Positions 1 through 9,688 are shown, counted from the first letter of the stretch. The stretch is DNA of 64,000 bases from Rhizobium sp. N324 (GCF_001664485.1 NZ_CP013633.1:310001-374000), one strand, 5' to 3'. Translations and numbers: made by a program. The notes: generated from the sequence alone by a model not told the origin.

Positions 1-191
1 TAAGGGCACTTATTGCCGCAGAGACGCTCCATGATGTGCTGTCCGACGATGGCATCGTTGCCAAGCTCAAGGAAACAGGCGTCGACATTGCTCGCCGCAC
101 AGTCGCCAAATATCGCGAGGCGATGAACATCCCCTCGTCCGCGCAACGCCGGCGGGAGAAACGGTTTGTACTGGCGGCCGCGGAGGGATAA
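1..191 (+). CDS. rpoN: RNA polymerase sigma-54 factor, C-terminal end (partial)
   Basis: Only the last 63 codons are in the window (frame starting at base 3, stop TAA at 189-191); the 5' part lies upstream. The fragment contains the RpoN box, ARRTVAKYREAMNI, which in sigma-54 proteins contacts the -24 element of the promoter. The ending, rich in arginine and lysine, is typical of rhizobial RpoN. The gene sits directly upstream of the iscN-nif block, as does the second, symbiotic rpoN copy known in R. etli, so it is probably rpoN2. Its product would serve the -24/-12 promoters found at iscN, fixA and nifB in this window. The identity is certain. The copy designation is inferred from context. 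Confidence 0.93.
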   Translation, partial: RALIAAETLHDVLSDDGIVAKLKETGVDIARRTVAKYREAMNIPSSAQRRREKRFVLAAAEG

Positions 192-438
192 GTCCTTTGT
201 ACCGTAGGTGATGCCCTTTTCCCAAAAACCGCGGAACTGAGGCACATGTGACATTGTGCTTAGTCCTCTCCATGGAGGATCGACTTCATATGGGCTGGCG
301 ACCGCAGCCTCGTCACGGGAGCTTCAAAAGTTGTTCCGGCCGCTTAAGCTGACGTTCCAGAAAAGATTAGATGTCTGTTCCATAGCCCAAGCGCTTAGGG
401 GCTAAGCAGTTAATCACGAAACTCGTGCAGAATTTTTA

Positions 439-454
439 TGTCGCGCAAGCGACA
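439..454 (+). promoter_or_regulatory. NifA upstream activator sequence for iscN
   Basis: TGT-N10-ACA match (TGT at 439-441, ACA at 452-454), the consensus NifA binding site. It lies about 207 bases upstream of the -24/-12 element at 661. That is further than usual for nif promoters but workable with DNA bending. The rest of 192-719 shows no gene I can support. Confidence 0.7.
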
Positions 455-660
455 AATCTAGAAGCAGTTGTCGCCTCCCATTCATTTTCGCCGAACCGCT
501 GGGATTTCGGTGCGGCGGCAACGAGAGCCTCAACCGAAAATGATAGACGGAGATACGCGGGCAGACGTTCTGGAGTTGGCGCGCTTTCGAGATCTCCGAT
601 GTTCGACGACGCAGGAATACAACACGCGGGCTGATCGAACTCTTGGCCTTCCTCACCGCT

Positions 661-676
661 TGGCACGACGCATGCA
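661..676 (+). promoter_or_regulatory. Sigma-54 (-24/-12) promoter of iscN
   Basis: TGGCACG-N6-GC has the invariant GG (-24) and GC (-12) in the correct 10-base spacing. It ends about 45 bases before the iscN start at 720. With the NifA site at 439-454 it predicts NifA-dependent expression of iscN, the nifU remnant and nifS. Confidence 0.85.
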
Positions 677-719
677 CGGTAATCCGAAAATGCGCCATCG
701 AACAAAAAGGAATCATCCC

Positions 720-1037
720 ATGATCAAGCTCACAGAGAATGCCGCCGCCATCATGAACGTAACGCTTTCCCGAGCCGAGCAGGCGGAAGGCTTTCGCATC
801 GCGGTCGAGGCAGGTGGATGCGCCGGCTACAAATACCTGGTGGGGCTAGAAAGCGTCCAGGGCCAGGGCGACGCGGTGATCGAAACAAATGGGGTCAAGG
901 TGTTCGTTGACGCAGACTCCCAAGCACACATCAACGGCATGACGATCGACTTCGTGACGGGACCAGAAACCTCCGGTTTTGTCTTCGACAATCCCAATGC
1001 GCACCAGAACTGCACTTGCGGCAAATCCTTCGGCTGA
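720..1037 (+). CDS. iscN: nif-associated A-type iron-sulfur cluster assembly protein (HesB/IscA family)
   Basis: The 105-residue product is full length for the IscA/HesB family. Conserved features are the GGCAGYKY motif near residue 35 and the C-terminal NCTCGKSFG, giving the three family cysteines (Cys, CxC) that bind an Fe-S cluster or iron. It would act as a carrier or scaffold in Fe-S assembly for nitrogenase in the bacteroid. The frame is open well upstream, but ATG 720 is chosen because AAGGA precedes it and it lies just downstream of the sigma-54 promoter. It is first in the iscN-nifU(remnant)-nifS run. Because the neighbouring NifU looks dead, this protein may carry more of the scaffold role; that is inference. 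Confidence 0.9.
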   Translation: MIKLTENAAAIMNVTLSRAEQAEGFRIAVEAGGCAGYKYLVGLESVQGQGDAVIETNGVKVFVDADSQAHINGMTIDFVTGPETSGFVFDNPNAHQNCTCGKSFG

Positions 1038-1059
1038 TCACCGAGAAAGCGAGAGAGCC

Positions 1060-1790
1060 ATGCGGAATTATTGCGAAAAGGTCATGGTTTCCTTTTTCAA
1101 TCCGAAGAACGACGGCGTGCAGGAAAATCCCCTCAGCGAGACCGGGGCAGTTTCCTACGGTAGAGGGCCTGAATTGATAATTGGAGTCGATCCAACGGTG
1201 GAAGCGTTTCTGGTGACGCCGTCGTCCTTGCGTTCCAACCCAGCGACCGCCTTCTCGCCAGCGCTGGCCGAACTCATAACCCTAAAGCCCGCCGAAGCGC
1301 CTCAAACCGTCCGTCAGGAGACAGCAGGCTTTTTAAGCGGTTTGCTGCCGGAGAAAAAGGTCTGCTCATCAACGGATTATCCTGAGGCAGCAAAATTTTT
1401 TGGCGGGCATCCGGGCCAGGATTCCAAAGGAGACGCCCCCTCTGCAAGCAGTTCCGCGCCGAGGAAAGGTGAGCGAAGACGCGTGCGTGTCAAGAGGCTT
1501 GATTTCATGACCAAGTCGCTCACTTCGCTAGATCTGGCAGTAGACGGACGACACTCGTTCAAGCCGTCGAAGACGTGTCAGCGGTTTATACAGTACTGGT
1601 CGTCGAAAGCCTCGTTCCGGCAGAGGAGGACGATCAGACCGTCACAACAGAAATCTGAGGCCTGGAGAAATTGGCAGGGTCGAAATCGATGTTGTAGCCG
1701 GCAATCGCGTAGGACAGGGTCTAAAAATCGCCGCAGCCTGCAACAGTTCAGTTCTCAGCGACAAGCTAAGCTGGCGACCCATCTAGTTAA
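1060..1790 (+). pseudogene. nifU: nifU remnant (Fe-S scaffold), degraded
   Basis: The start at 1060 reads MRNYCEKVMVSFFNPKNDG, a good NifU N-terminus. Homology continues through the IscU-like domain (VDPTVEAFLV; FLSGLLPEKKVC). However, the catalytic SCGD motif has become SYGR, and the region around the second scaffold cysteine reads SNPATAFSPAL with no Cys. Further on, matches to the middle and C-terminal domains jump between frames: QAVEDV near 1563 in one frame, and GEIGRVEIDVVAGNRV near 1665 in another. The frame from 1060 stays open to 2010 only by chance. Two of three scaffold cysteines are lost and the frame is shifted, so it cannot make a normal NifU. It lies 22 bases after iscN. Confidence 0.78.
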
Positions 1791-2006
1791 GCAGCCGCGG
1801 CGAATCCAACCGTTGGAAAAGGCGCGAGCGCACAACGTTCTTCCCTTCCTACTGATGGCGGCTATGCGACGTTATCGATGCCAACAAGATCGCGTGACGC
1901 GCCATCGCACGACTCCACCCCGCGCTGCTTGCCCGAGGCTAGCAAACAACAGCATGTGCAAGACGCCGCAGCATTGTCACCGCTTCCCCTCAGTCGAGAT
2001 CCACCC

Positions 2007-3203
2007 ATGAGAGCGATCTATCTCGACAATAATGCAACGACCAGAGTCCATCCTGAAGTGGTTGAAGCCATGCTGCCGTTCTTTGCGGATCAGTTTGGAA
2101 ACCCTTCGTCGACGCACGCTTTTGGCTCCTCCATCCGCGAGGCGGTGAGGAAGGCGCGCCGGCAATTGCAAGCGCTGATCGGCGCCGAGTTCGATCATGA
2201 GATCGTGTTCACCTCGGGGGGGACGGAAAGCGACAATGCGGCGATCCTTTCGGCGCTGGAGGTGATGCCTGAGCGCACAGAGATCGTGACTTCCGCAGTC
2301 GAGCATTCAGCGGTGCTGACACTCTGCGGCCATCTGGAGAAGACGCGCGGCATTAAGGTACACAGGATCCCAGTGGATCGACATGGACGTCTCGATCTTG
2401 ACGCCTATGAGACCGCCCTCACTCATCGTGTAGCGATTGCTTCGATCATGTGGGCGAACAACGAGACGGGAACCATTTTCCCGGTCGCTAAGCTTGCCGA
2501 GATGGCCAAGAGAATCGGTGCACTTTTCCACACCGACGCGGTCCAGGCGGTCGGCAAGGTTCCAATGGACCTCCAACCTACTGCAATCGACATGCTTTCG
2601 TTGTCCGGACACAAATTCCATGGACCAAAAGGCATTGGTGCACTCTATCTCAGGCGGGGCTTATCTTTCTCCTCACTGATCAAGGGAGGTCATCAGGAGC
2701 GCGACCGACGCGCAGGGACAGAAAATACGGCCGGGATTGTCGGTTTAGGCAAGGCTGCCGAACTCGCCCTGAAATCAATAGACGACGAGAGGACCCGATT
2801 AAAGTCGCTCCGAGATCGATTGGAGAACGGCATTATCCAGCGTGTTCCAGGCGCCTTCGTAACCGGCGATAGGCTTAAGAGGTTGCCGAACACGGCGAAC
2901 ATCGCCTTTCAACGTGTCGAAGGAGACAGTATGCTCCTTCTTCTCAACCGCTATGGCATCGCCTGCTCTTCCGGCTCTGCTTGCTCCTCCGGTTCGCTGG
3001 AGCCGAGCCATGTCTTGAGGGCAATGGATATCCCTCATGCTATGGCGCACGGAACAATCCGCTTCTCGTTCTCGCGCGATAACTGTGACGAGGATGTCGA
3101 CCGGGTGCTCGAAGTTTTACCGGGCATCGTTGAAAGGCTCCGGAGCCAATCCCGTTCCGGCCACGTGGCCGACACGAGCAGCCGGGTTCGTTCAGGGGAG
3201 TAG
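2007..3203 (+). CDS. nifS: Cysteine desulfurase NifS
   Basis: The 398-residue class V aminotransferase-fold enzyme releases sulfur from L-cysteine, as a protein persulfide, for nitrogenase Fe-S clusters. Visible motifs are the N-terminal YLDNNATT, the PLP lysine in SLSGHKFHGPKG, and the mobile-loop active cysteine in CSSGSACSSGS. The length matches NifS. The frame is open from 1878, but ATG 2007 gives the family N-terminus (MRAIYLDNNATT). It is the intact member of the iscN-nifU-nifS unit and lies about 215 bases beyond the last recognisable nifU sequence. Confidence 0.96.
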   Translation: MRAIYLDNNATTRVHPEVVEAMLPFFADQFGNPSSTHAFGSSIREAVRKARRQLQALIGAEFDHEIVFTSGGTESDNAAILSALEVMPERTEIVTSAVEHSAVLTLCGHLEKTRGIKVHRIPVDRHGRLDLDAYETALTHRVAIASIMWANNETGTIFPVAKLAEMAKRIGALFHTDAVQAVGKVPMDLQPTAIDMLSLSGHKFHGPKGIGALYLRRGLSFSSLIKGGHQERDRRAGTENTAGIVGLGKAAELALKSIDDERTRLKSLRDRLENGIIQRVPGAFVTGDRLKRLPNTANIAFQRVEGDSMLLLLNRYGIACSSGSACSSGSLEPSHVLRAMDIPHAMAHGTIRFSFSRDNCDEDVDRVLEVLPGIVERLRSQSRSGHVADTSSRVRSGE

Positions 3204-3217
3204 GAGCAGGCACGCTC

Positions 3218-3562
3218 ATGAAACGGCAATTCCTTTTCACCGATACGACCTGCATGACGGCACCGGCATCGTATGAACGATCAGGTAAAAGCCGGGGCTC
3301 TCAGTCACATAGATCGCCGGTTCACCGCCCATGCGTGTTCATGGAGGGGGCCCAGCGCCATATCATCTTAATCAATCTCTCGACACCATCGGTGGATCGC
3401 ATCCGACCACCAGCCTATGCCGACTCCAGTTGCAACGCGACTGCCTTGCGCCTAGCCGCGTCGAACCACGCATTCCGTACGTTGCAGCTTAAGCTACGGG
3501 AGAACGATCTCGCGATCACCGCTCACGACCAGGGGGAATCTTATGTGCCGTTGCTCCGCTGA
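3218..3562 (+). pseudogene. Possible nifV (homocitrate synthase) remnant
   Basis: The 114-codon frame begins KRQFLFTDTT. One base out of frame, the sequence continues LHDGTGIV, resembling the DTTLRDGEQ...GVA start of homocitrate synthases. Further on, INLSTPSVDRI followed by ENDLAITAHDQGES resembles the ISIPASDK...LKVCIGCEDAS section of NifV. About 60-70 residues expected between them are missing. In other diazotrophs nifV often lies between nifS and nifW, as here. Rhizobia usually lack NifV and take homocitrate from the plant. The similarity is weak and judged by eye; the stretch could simply be spacer. It overlaps the nifW start. Confidence 0.4.
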
Positions 3563-3926
3563 CAGCAGTCCCGTCGATGTCAAAGACATCCTCAATCGGC
3601 TGAAATCTCTCTCGGCTGCGGAGGAGTTCTTCGCAGCCCTAGGGGTCCCCTATGACCCGAAGGTTCTCGATGTCTCACGACTCCATATCATGAAGCGTAT
3701 GGGCCAATACCTCGCGGCAGAGGACTTCTCCCATCTCCCAGACCGGGTAATCGCTGCTCGTGCCCGTGCCATACTGGAAAGGGCCTACTGTGATTTCGCG
3801 ACCTCCGCGCCGCTCTCGCACCGGGTCTTCAAGGTGCTCAAGGACCACAATCCGAACAGACCTGTCACACCCGGCCGCACCGTTGTCCCGTTAGACTCTT
3901 TCCTGAAGCCGTTCGAAAAGAAATGA
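3543..3926 (+). CDS. nifW: Nitrogenase-stabilizing/protective protein NifW
   Basis: The 127-residue soluble protein has family features including ILNRLKSLSAAEEFF near the N-terminus, GVPYDPKVLDVSRLHIMKR, and a C-terminal VPLDSFLKPFEK. NifW associates with the MoFe protein and is linked to full nitrogenase activity, possibly through oxygen protection or FeMo-co/P-cluster maturation. ATG 3543 follows a GGGGGA ribosome-binding site. I see no -24/-12 promoter immediately upstream, so it may be read from the iscN promoter. It sits before the fixA control region. Confidence 0.93.
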   Translation: MCRCSADSSPVDVKDILNRLKSLSAAEEFFAALGVPYDPKVLDVSRLHIMKRMGQYLAAEDFSHLPDRVIAARARAILERAYCDFATSAPLSHRVFKVLKDHNPNRPVTPGRTVVPLDSFLKPFEKK

Positions 3927-3946
3927 GCACGGTTGCGACACGACAA

Positions 3947-3962
3947 TGTCGGGAAGCTTACA
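3947..3962 (+). promoter_or_regulatory. NifA upstream activator sequence for fixABCX
   Basis: TGT at 3947-3949 and ACA at 3960-3962 are separated by exactly 10 bases. The site lies about 67 bases upstream of the -24 element at 4029, a normal spacing. Confidence 0.8.
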
Positions 3963-4028
3963 ATTCAGTCATATGCTAGCAACGTCGGAATCGAAGCCAT
4001 TTCAATGTGATAGAGAACGCCAAACGGT

Positions 4029-4044
4029 TGGCACGAATGATGCA
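4029..4044 (+). promoter_or_regulatory. Sigma-54 promoter of fixABCX
   Basis: TGGCACG-N6-GC is a full match at both the GG (-24) and GC (-12) positions. It lies 59 bases before the fixA start and should drive fixA-fixB-fixC-fixX as one transcript. Confidence 0.9.
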
Positions 4045-4102
4045 CGCAAGCATGTGTACTGACAAGCCCGCCACCCATAGAGGGAGGGAGTAAGAAACCG
4101 CC

Positions 4103-4951
4103 ATGCACATAGTTATCTGTATCAAACAGGTACCGGACTCCGCACAAATACGAGTGCATCCGGTGACGAACACAATCATGCGTCAGGGGGTGCCAACCAT
4201 CATCAACCCCTATGATCTGTTCGCCCTTGAAGAGGCGCTCCAGTTGCGCGACCGCCATGGCGGCGAGGTGACCGTGCTCACCATGGGGCCGCCCATGGCA
4301 GAGGACGCGTTGCGCAAGGCGCTCACCTACGGCGCCGACCGCGCCGTACTCTTGACCGACCGTCATTTTGCCGGCTCCGACACTCTGGCGACCTCGTTTG
4401 CTCTTTCGCGAGCCATCGCGAAGATCGGAGAGGCCTTCGGTACGCCCGATATCGTCTTTACGGGCAAACAGACCATCGACGGCGATACCGCCCAGGTTGG
4501 GCCTGGCATCGCCAAGCGCCTCGACCTCCTGCAGCTCACCTACGTTGCCAAAATCGTCTCTGTCGACATCAATGGGCGCGAGATTACGGTGGAGCGCCGC
4601 TCGGAAGGGGGCACGCAGACGCTGATGAGCAAGCTCCCTTGCCTAATTACAATGCTCGAAGGCACAAACGAAATCCGCCGCGGCTCGCTCGATGACGCGC
4701 TACGGGCCGCGCGCAGCCAGATCGTGAAGTGGAATGCGGCCGACGCTGGCATAGAGGACCTCACCAAGTGCGGCCTGCGTGGCTCGCCAACCGTCGTTAA
4801 GAGGGTCTTTGCCCCTCCTGAGCGGGCGGAAAAGGCGGAGCAGATCGACACCGCGGAAAAAACACCGCGCGATCTCGCGGAGGAGTTGATCGCTGGGATC
4901 TTTTTGCGCCAGCCGGCGCTCGAAAGCGAACTCGCCTTTGACGGCGAATGA
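4103..4951 (+). CDS. fixA: FixA, electron-transfer flavoprotein beta-like subunit
   Basis: The 282-residue ETF-beta homologue starts MHIVICIKQVPDS and contains the AMP/flavin-binding-type segment FTGKQTIDGDTAQVGPGIA. With FixB it forms the flavoprotein of the FixABCX complex. That complex bifurcates electrons from NADH to quinone and to the low-potential ferredoxin/flavodoxin feeding nitrogenase. The length is normal. It starts 59 bases after the promoter and ends 15 bases before fixB. Confidence 0.96.
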   Translation: MHIVICIKQVPDSAQIRVHPVTNTIMRQGVPTIINPYDLFALEEALQLRDRHGGEVTVLTMGPPMAEDALRKALTYGADRAVLLTDRHFAGSDTLATSFALSRAIAKIGEAFGTPDIVFTGKQTIDGDTAQVGPGIAKRLDLLQLTYVAKIVSVDINGREITVERRSEGGTQTLMSKLPCLITMLEGTNEIRRGSLDDALRAARSQIVKWNAADAGIEDLTKCGLRGSPTVVKRVFAPPERAEKAEQIDTAEKTPRDLAEELIAGIFLRQPALESELAFDGE

Positions 4952-4966
4952 AGGCAAGGAGCGACG

Positions 4967-6076
4967 ATGTTGAGCACGAATCGAGAGAGCCCTCCTCCAG
5001 CCGCTGGCCGTGCCGCCATGAAGAAAGAGCTGCCCGATCAGTTTAAGGACCATCGGCACGTTTGGGTCTTCATCGAGCTGGAGCGCGATCAGGTGCATCC
5101 CGTCTCCTTCGAGCTGCTCGGCGAAGGCCGCAAGCTCGCCGACAAGCTGGGCGTCCAGCTTGCCGGCGTCGTTCTCGGACCACCGGGAGAGGCCACGTGG
5201 TTTGCCATCGCCGAGGCTTTTGCTTATGGCGCCGACCTGGCCTACATCGTCGAGGCCCCACTGCTCGCCGACTACCGAAATGAGCCTTTCACCAAAGCAT
5301 TGACGGATCTGGTTACTAACTACAAACCGGAAATCCTTCTTTTAGGGGCAACGACGCTCGGGCGCGACCTTGCCGGTTCCGTGGCGACGACCTTGTTGAC
5401 AGGGCTCACGGCGGATTGCACCGAACTTGATGTGGATGCGGACGGCTCGCTTGCGGCGACCCGGCCGACTTTCGGCGGCTCCTTGCTTTGCACGATCTAC
5501 ACGCTCAACTGCCGGCCGCAGATGGCAACGGTCCGGCCGAGGGTCATGGCCATGCCTCCGCGCGGGAATAATAAGATCGGACGCGTCATTCAACACAAAG
5601 TGTCGATGATCGAGGAAGAGATCGTCACTAAGGTCCTCGGTTTCTTGTCCGATGGCCAGTCGGCGACGGCGAATCTCGCCTATGCGGACGTCGTGGTTGC
5701 TGGAGGCCTCGGTCTCGGCGCGGTGGAGAACGTGAAGCTTATGAAGAAACTCGCGCGGACGATCGGGGCCGATTATGGCTGTTCGCGCCCCCTCGTCCAA
5801 AAGGGCTGGATGCCTGCTGATCGGCAGATCGGCCAAACTGGCAAAACTATCCGGCCGAAGCTTTACATAGCAGCCGGCATTTCCGGCGCCATCCAGCATC
5901 GCGTTGGCGTCGAGGGAGCTGATCTTATTTTAGCCATTAACACCGATCCTAACGCGCCGATTTTTGATTTCGCCCACCTCGGCGTCGTCACCGATGCGAT
6001 CCGTTTACTGCCGTCATTAACGGAACTCTTCACCCATCGACTGTCGCCGCACAGTCGCGATAAGCTTGCAAACTGA
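4967..6076 (+). CDS. fixB: FixB, electron-transfer flavoprotein alpha-like subunit
   Basis: The 369-residue ETF-alpha homologue has an N-terminal alpha/beta domain (roughly residues 30-215). The C-terminal FAD-binding domain carries [19 protein letters not shown] and [20 protein letters not shown]. It partners FixA in the electron-bifurcating complex. The start at 4967 follows AAGGAG. An N-terminal extension of about 17 residues precedes [11 protein letters not shown], so an internal start is possible. The spacing to fixC is 9 bases, fitting a single operon. Confidence 0.96.
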   Translation: MLSTNRESPPPAAGRAAMKKELPDQFKDHRHVWVFIELERDQVHPVSFELLGEGRKLADKLGVQLAGVVLGPPGEATWFAIAEAFAYGADLAYIVEAPLLADYRNEPFTKALTDLVTNYKPEILLLGATTLGRDLAGSVATTLLTGLTADCTELDVDADGSLAATRPTFGGSLLCTIYTLNCRPQMATVRPRVMAMPPRGNNKIGRVIQHKVSMIEEEIVTKVLGFLSDGQSATANLAYADVVVAGGLGLGAVENVKLMKKLARTIGADYGCSRPLVQKGWMPADRQIGQTGKTIRPKLYIAAGISGAIQHRVGVEGADLILAINTDPNAPIFDFAHLGVVTDAIRLLPSLTELFTHRLSPHSRDKLAN

Positions 6077-6085
6077 GGGCGCCCC

Positions 6086-7393
6086 ATGACTGAGGAAAAC
6101 TTCGACGCCATAGTTATCGGGGCCGGCATGGCCGGAAACGCAGCTGCGTACACGATGTCGAACCGCGGCATGAAGGTGCTGCAGTTGGAGCGTGGCGAGT
6201 ATCCGGGCTCCAAGAATGTGCAGGGCGCCATCATGTACGCGGACATGCTGGAGAAAATCCTGCCGGATTTCCGGGATGATGCGCCTCTGGAGCGGCACTT
6301 AGTCGAGCAGCGCTTCTGGATGATGGACGACTCGTCCCACATCGGTATGCAATACCGGTCGGACGACTTCAACGAGTCGAGACACAATCGCTACACGGTC
6401 ATTCGCGCCCAATTCGACAAATGGTTTTCACGCAAGGTGCGCGAGGCCGGAGCGACGCTTCTATGCGAGACGACCGTGACGGAACTCGTTCGTGATCCAA
6501 AGGGCAAGGTGATTGGCGTTCGCACCGACCGCGCCGGCGACGTGATTCTTGCTGACGTGGTCGTTCTCGCAGAGGGCGTCAATGGGCTGCTCGGCACGCG
6601 TGCTGGATTGCGTGACACGCCGAAACCGGAAACTGTCGCGCTCGCCGTCAAGGAAATGCATTTCCTGGCCGAAGAGGTAATTGACCAGCGGTTCGGCCTC
6701 AAGGCCAATGAAGGCTGCGTCATCGAGGCAGTTGGCACGATCTCTCGCAACATGGCCGGGCTTGCCTTCCTCTACACCAACAAAGAATCGATCTCGATCG
6801 GCATTGGCTGCCTTGTCTCCGAATTCGCGGCAACAATGGAAAGTCCTTATGATCTGCTCGAAAAATTCAAAAGCCATCCGTCGGTAAAGCCGCTGATCGC
6901 AGGAGCGGAAGTCAAGGAATATGCGGCGCATCTCATTCCAGAAGGTGGTTACAAGGCAATTCCGCAGCTTTTTGGTGACGGCTGGGTCGTCGTCGGCGAC
7001 GCGGCACAACTTAATAATGCGGTGCACCGCGAGGGGTCCAACCTCGCCATGACGTCGGGGCGCATCGCCGGCGAAGCAATCGTCCAGATCAAGAATCGCA
7101 AAAAGCCGATGGTCAAGGAGAACCTCTCCCTTTACAAGTCGATGCTTGAAAAGTCGTTCGTTATCAAAGACTTGCGGAAATACAAGGACATGCCTGCCCT
7201 GCTGCACACCAATTCCCGCAATTTCTTCACGACTTATCCAAGGTTGCTGTCGCAGGCCGCACAGAACTTTGTGCGAGTCGATGGCACCCCGAAGATCGAC
7301 AAGGAACGGGCGACCACGGACACCTTCATCAAGGCACGCTCCCGCTGGGGGCTGTTTGGTGACGCGGTTCGCTTGGCGCGCGCGTGGCGATAA
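6086..7393 (+). CDS. fixC: FixC, FAD-dependent ETF:quinone oxidoreductase-like protein
   Basis: The 435-residue flavoprotein has an N-terminal FAD-binding motif ([19 protein letters not shown]) and a second FAD site at [21 protein letters not shown]. It belongs to the geranylgeranyl reductase/ETF-QO group. It receives electrons from FixAB and, with FixX, passes them to quinone in the membrane. The length is normal for FixC. It is followed after 12 bases by fixX. Confidence 0.96.
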   Translation: MTEENFDAIVIGAGMAGNAAAYTMSNRGMKVLQLERGEYPGSKNVQGAIMYADMLEKILPDFRDDAPLERHLVEQRFWMMDDSSHIGMQYRSDDFNESRHNRYTVIRAQFDKWFSRKVREAGATLLCETTVTELVRDPKGKVIGVRTDRAGDVILADVVVLAEGVNGLLGTRAGLRDTPKPETVALAVKEMHFLAEEVIDQRFGLKANEGCVIEAVGTISRNMAGLAFLYTNKESISIGIGCLVSEFAATMESPYDLLEKFKSHPSVKPLIAGAEVKEYAAHLIPEGGYKAIPQLFGDGWVVVGDAAQLNNAVHREGSNLAMTSGRIAGEAIVQIKNRKKPMVKENLSLYKSMLEKSFVIKDLRKYKDMPALLHTNSRNFFTTYPRLLSQAAQNFVRVDGTPKIDKERATTDTFIKARSRWGLFGDAVRLARAWR

Positions 7394-7405
7394 AGGAGAG
7401 ATGAG

Positions 7406-7705
7406 ATGACGGTTGCAGTGACGAACATACGCGTAGAGGACAAGCTTTACCAAAATCGATACGTGGTCGATGCCGGACGCCCGCATATTAGGGTGCGTCC
7501 ACACGATTGGCCAAGCGTAAATCTGTATGCCCTCACAAGTGTCTGTCCGGCCAAGTGCTACGAATTGAATGACCAGGGCCAAGTGGAGGTTATCGCCGAC
7601 GGGTGCATGGAGTGCGGCACGTGCCGCGTACTCTGCGAGGCAAGTGGAGATATCGAGTGGAACTATCCGAGAGGCGGTTTCGGCGTTCTCTTCAAGTTCG
7701 GATAA
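7406..7705 (+). CDS. fixX: FixX, ferredoxin-like protein
   Basis: The 99-residue protein has one canonical cysteine cluster, [16 protein letters not shown], plus an earlier CPAKC. The C-terminus is [15 protein letters not shown], typical of FixX/ETF-QO ferredoxin domains. It carries an Fe-S cluster next to FixC. It is the last gene of the fixABCX operon. About 154 bases separate it from nifA. Confidence 0.96.
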
Positions 7706-7859
7706 AGGTTTGCAACTCCACGATTCAGAATCAACTTGGGTTTGCAGACGGGCGCATCGGAAACTTGCAGAGGTGCGCGTTGCAGATTGGCATTAGAAAT
7801 TACTATATATACATGCAAGCAAGGGTTATAAGAAACGTTAGACAACCCAAGGCCATATA

Positions 7860-9614
7860 ATGACCCACATGCCCGCCCGACCGGTCGATGGAGCGGAACC
7901 CCTATCTGCGCTACCTGCTGGACCTATGCGCCAAGCAGGCACGCAGCGCAGCGGAATCTACGAGATATCAAAGGTACTGACTGCCCCCGCCCGGCTAGAG
8001 ATTACGCTTGCCAACGTCGTGAACGTCCTCTCTTCCTTTCTGCAGATTCGATGCGGAGCAATCGTTGTTCTAGACGCTGAAGGTCAGCCCGACATTGCCG
8101 CAACTGGCGACATCCCCCCATCCTCTCAATCAGCCGCTCGAGGCGTTATACCTAAGGCCGTAATCGACCATATCGCGACGACCGGTATGCCCTTAATCGT
8201 AAAGGATGTCAGCAAGTCCGAATTATTTCAGGCTGAGCCGCAACCGCCTTGGAGCAGCGGCACCGTCCCAATTTCTTTTATTGGCGTTCCGGTAAAAGCC
8301 GATAATAAAATACTTGGCACAATATCGATCGATCGCGTCAGGAACGACGCCGCCCCCTTCCCCGCCGACGAGGACGTTCGCTTTCTGACCATGGTCGCCA
8401 ATCTGGTCAGTCGGACGATCAGGCTTCATCGTTTCCTGAACCTGGAGGGTCGGCGACCTATCGGCGAACAAGAGAGACCGGAGAAGCCGATCATCGCGCA
8501 AAGGGGCGCGCCAGGCCGACATCCACCCGTCAAAATCGACGGGATTATCGGGGATAGCCCGGCTCTCCAGCAGGTGGTTGAAACCGTCTCGGTGGTGGCG
8601 AGGACGAATTCCACCGTGCTTCTGCGGGGCGAAAGCGGCACCGGCAAGGAATTTTTTGCACAGGCGATCCATGAACTTTCCCCTCGTAAAAACAAGCCGT
8701 TCGTCAAATTGAACTGCGCCGCGCTGCCCGAAGGCGTCCTGGAATCGGAGCTGTTTGGGCATGAAAAAGGGGCTTTCACCGGGGCCATCGCGCAGCGCGC
8801 CGGACGCTTCGAACTGGCAAATGGCGGAACGCTTCTGCTTGACGAGATTGGCGAGATTTCGCCCGCCTTTCAAGCCAAACTGCTGCGCGTCCTGCAGGAA
8901 GGCGAACTGGAGAGGGTGGGCGGAACCAAGACGCTTGCGGTCGACGTCCGGCTCATATGCGCCACGAATAAGAACCTCGAGATGGCTGTTGCAAACGCCG
9001 AATTCAGGGCCGACCTGTATTACCGCATCAGCGTAGTTCCAATTGTCCTGCCGCCGCTTCGAGAGCGACCCGGCGATATTCCACGCCTTGCGAACGCTCT
9101 TCTTGACCGATTCAACAAGGAGAACCAACGCGAGCTGACGTTTTCGTCGTCGGCGATCGAGGTGATGTCGCAATGCTATTTCCCAGGTAACGTCCGGGAA
9201 CTCGAAAACTGCGTGCGAAGGACTGCCACCCTTGCGCGTTCAAGCTCGATCGTTTCGTCTGATTTTGCCTGCAAGAACAGCCAGTGCCTTTCGTCGCTCC
9301 TCTGGAAAACCGACGGGTCGCCCGGCGGCATCACCGTCGATGGGCATGCCCGGAGCAATGTGATGCCGACTTCATCGCCGCGCTCGGGCGGGAGCATCGG
9401 TGCGTCGGACGAGGTATCTTCCGTCAAGGCTTGTGATCCGCACGGTTCCGGTTGTCCCGCAATGGAGTCGCGCCTCACGCAACGGGACCGGTTGATCGAG
9501 GCGATGGAAAAGGCCGGGTGGGTTCAGGCCAAAGCGGCTCGTATTCTCGGCCTTACGCCTCGTCAGGTCGGCTATGCTCTACGCCAGCATCGCATCGAGG
9601 TGAAAAAGCTTTAA
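7860..9614 (+). CDS. nifA: NifA, sigma-54-dependent transcriptional activator of nif/fix genes
   Basis: The 584-residue enhancer-binding protein has an N-terminal GAF domain (about residues 45-185). The central AAA+ domain (about 220-455) has Walker A GESGTGKE, the sigma-54 contact loop GAFTGA and Walker B GGTLLLDEIGEI. The C-terminal Fis-type helix-turn-helix is AAKILGLTPRQVGYALRQH. Just after the central domain lies ACKNSQC, the CX4C pair that makes alpha-proteobacterial NifA directly oxygen-sensitive. It binds the TGT-N10-ACA sites seen upstream of iscN, fixA, nifB and nifQ. I see no -24/-12 element directly upstream. It could be read from fixABCX or from a vegetative promoter in 7706-7859. 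Confidence 0.97.
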   Translation: MTHMPARPVDGAEPLSALPAGPMRQAGTQRSGIYEISKVLTAPARLEITLANVVNVLSSFLQIRCGAIVVLDAEGQPDIAATGDIPPSSQSAARGVIPKAVIDHIATTGMPLIVKDVSKSELFQAEPQPPWSSGTVPISFIGVPVKADNKILGTISIDRVRNDAAPFPADEDVRFLTMVANLVSRTIRLHRFLNLEGRRPIGEQERPEKPIIAQRGAPGRHPPVKIDGIIGDSPALQQVVETVSVVARTNSTVLLRGESGTGKEFFAQAIHELSPRKNKPFVKLNCAALPEGVLESELFGHEKGAFTGAIAQRAGRFELANGGTLLLDEIGEISPAFQAKLLRVLQEGELERVGGTKTLAVDVRLICATNKNLEMAVANAEFRADLYYRISVVPIVLPPLRERPGDIPRLANALLDRFNKENQRELTFSSSAIEVMSQCYFPGNVRELENCVRRTATLARSSSIVSSDFACKNSQCLSSLLWKTDGSPGGITVDGHARSNVMPTSSPRSGGSIGASDEVSSVKACDPHGSGCPAMESRLTQRDRLIEAMEKAGWVQAKAARILGLTPRQVGYALRQHRIEVKKL

Positions 9615-9688
9615 GCGCCTGGGTGATGTTGGACCTTCTCGATCTCCAATGCCTGGTTTGGTGGCTTACGGACAACTCTTTTGTCGAC

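Noticed and set aside
6733..6748. TGGCACG sequence inside fixC resembling a -24 box
   Set aside because: The -12 position lacks GC at the right spacing, and it lies within a coding region with no start downstream.
6461..7582. 373-codon minus-strand frame opposite fixC
   Set aside because: Shadow of fixC codon use. fixC matches its family over the full length.
8223..9173. 316-codon minus-strand frame opposite nifA
   Set aside because: It lies over the AAA+ domain of NifA and has no recognisable motif.
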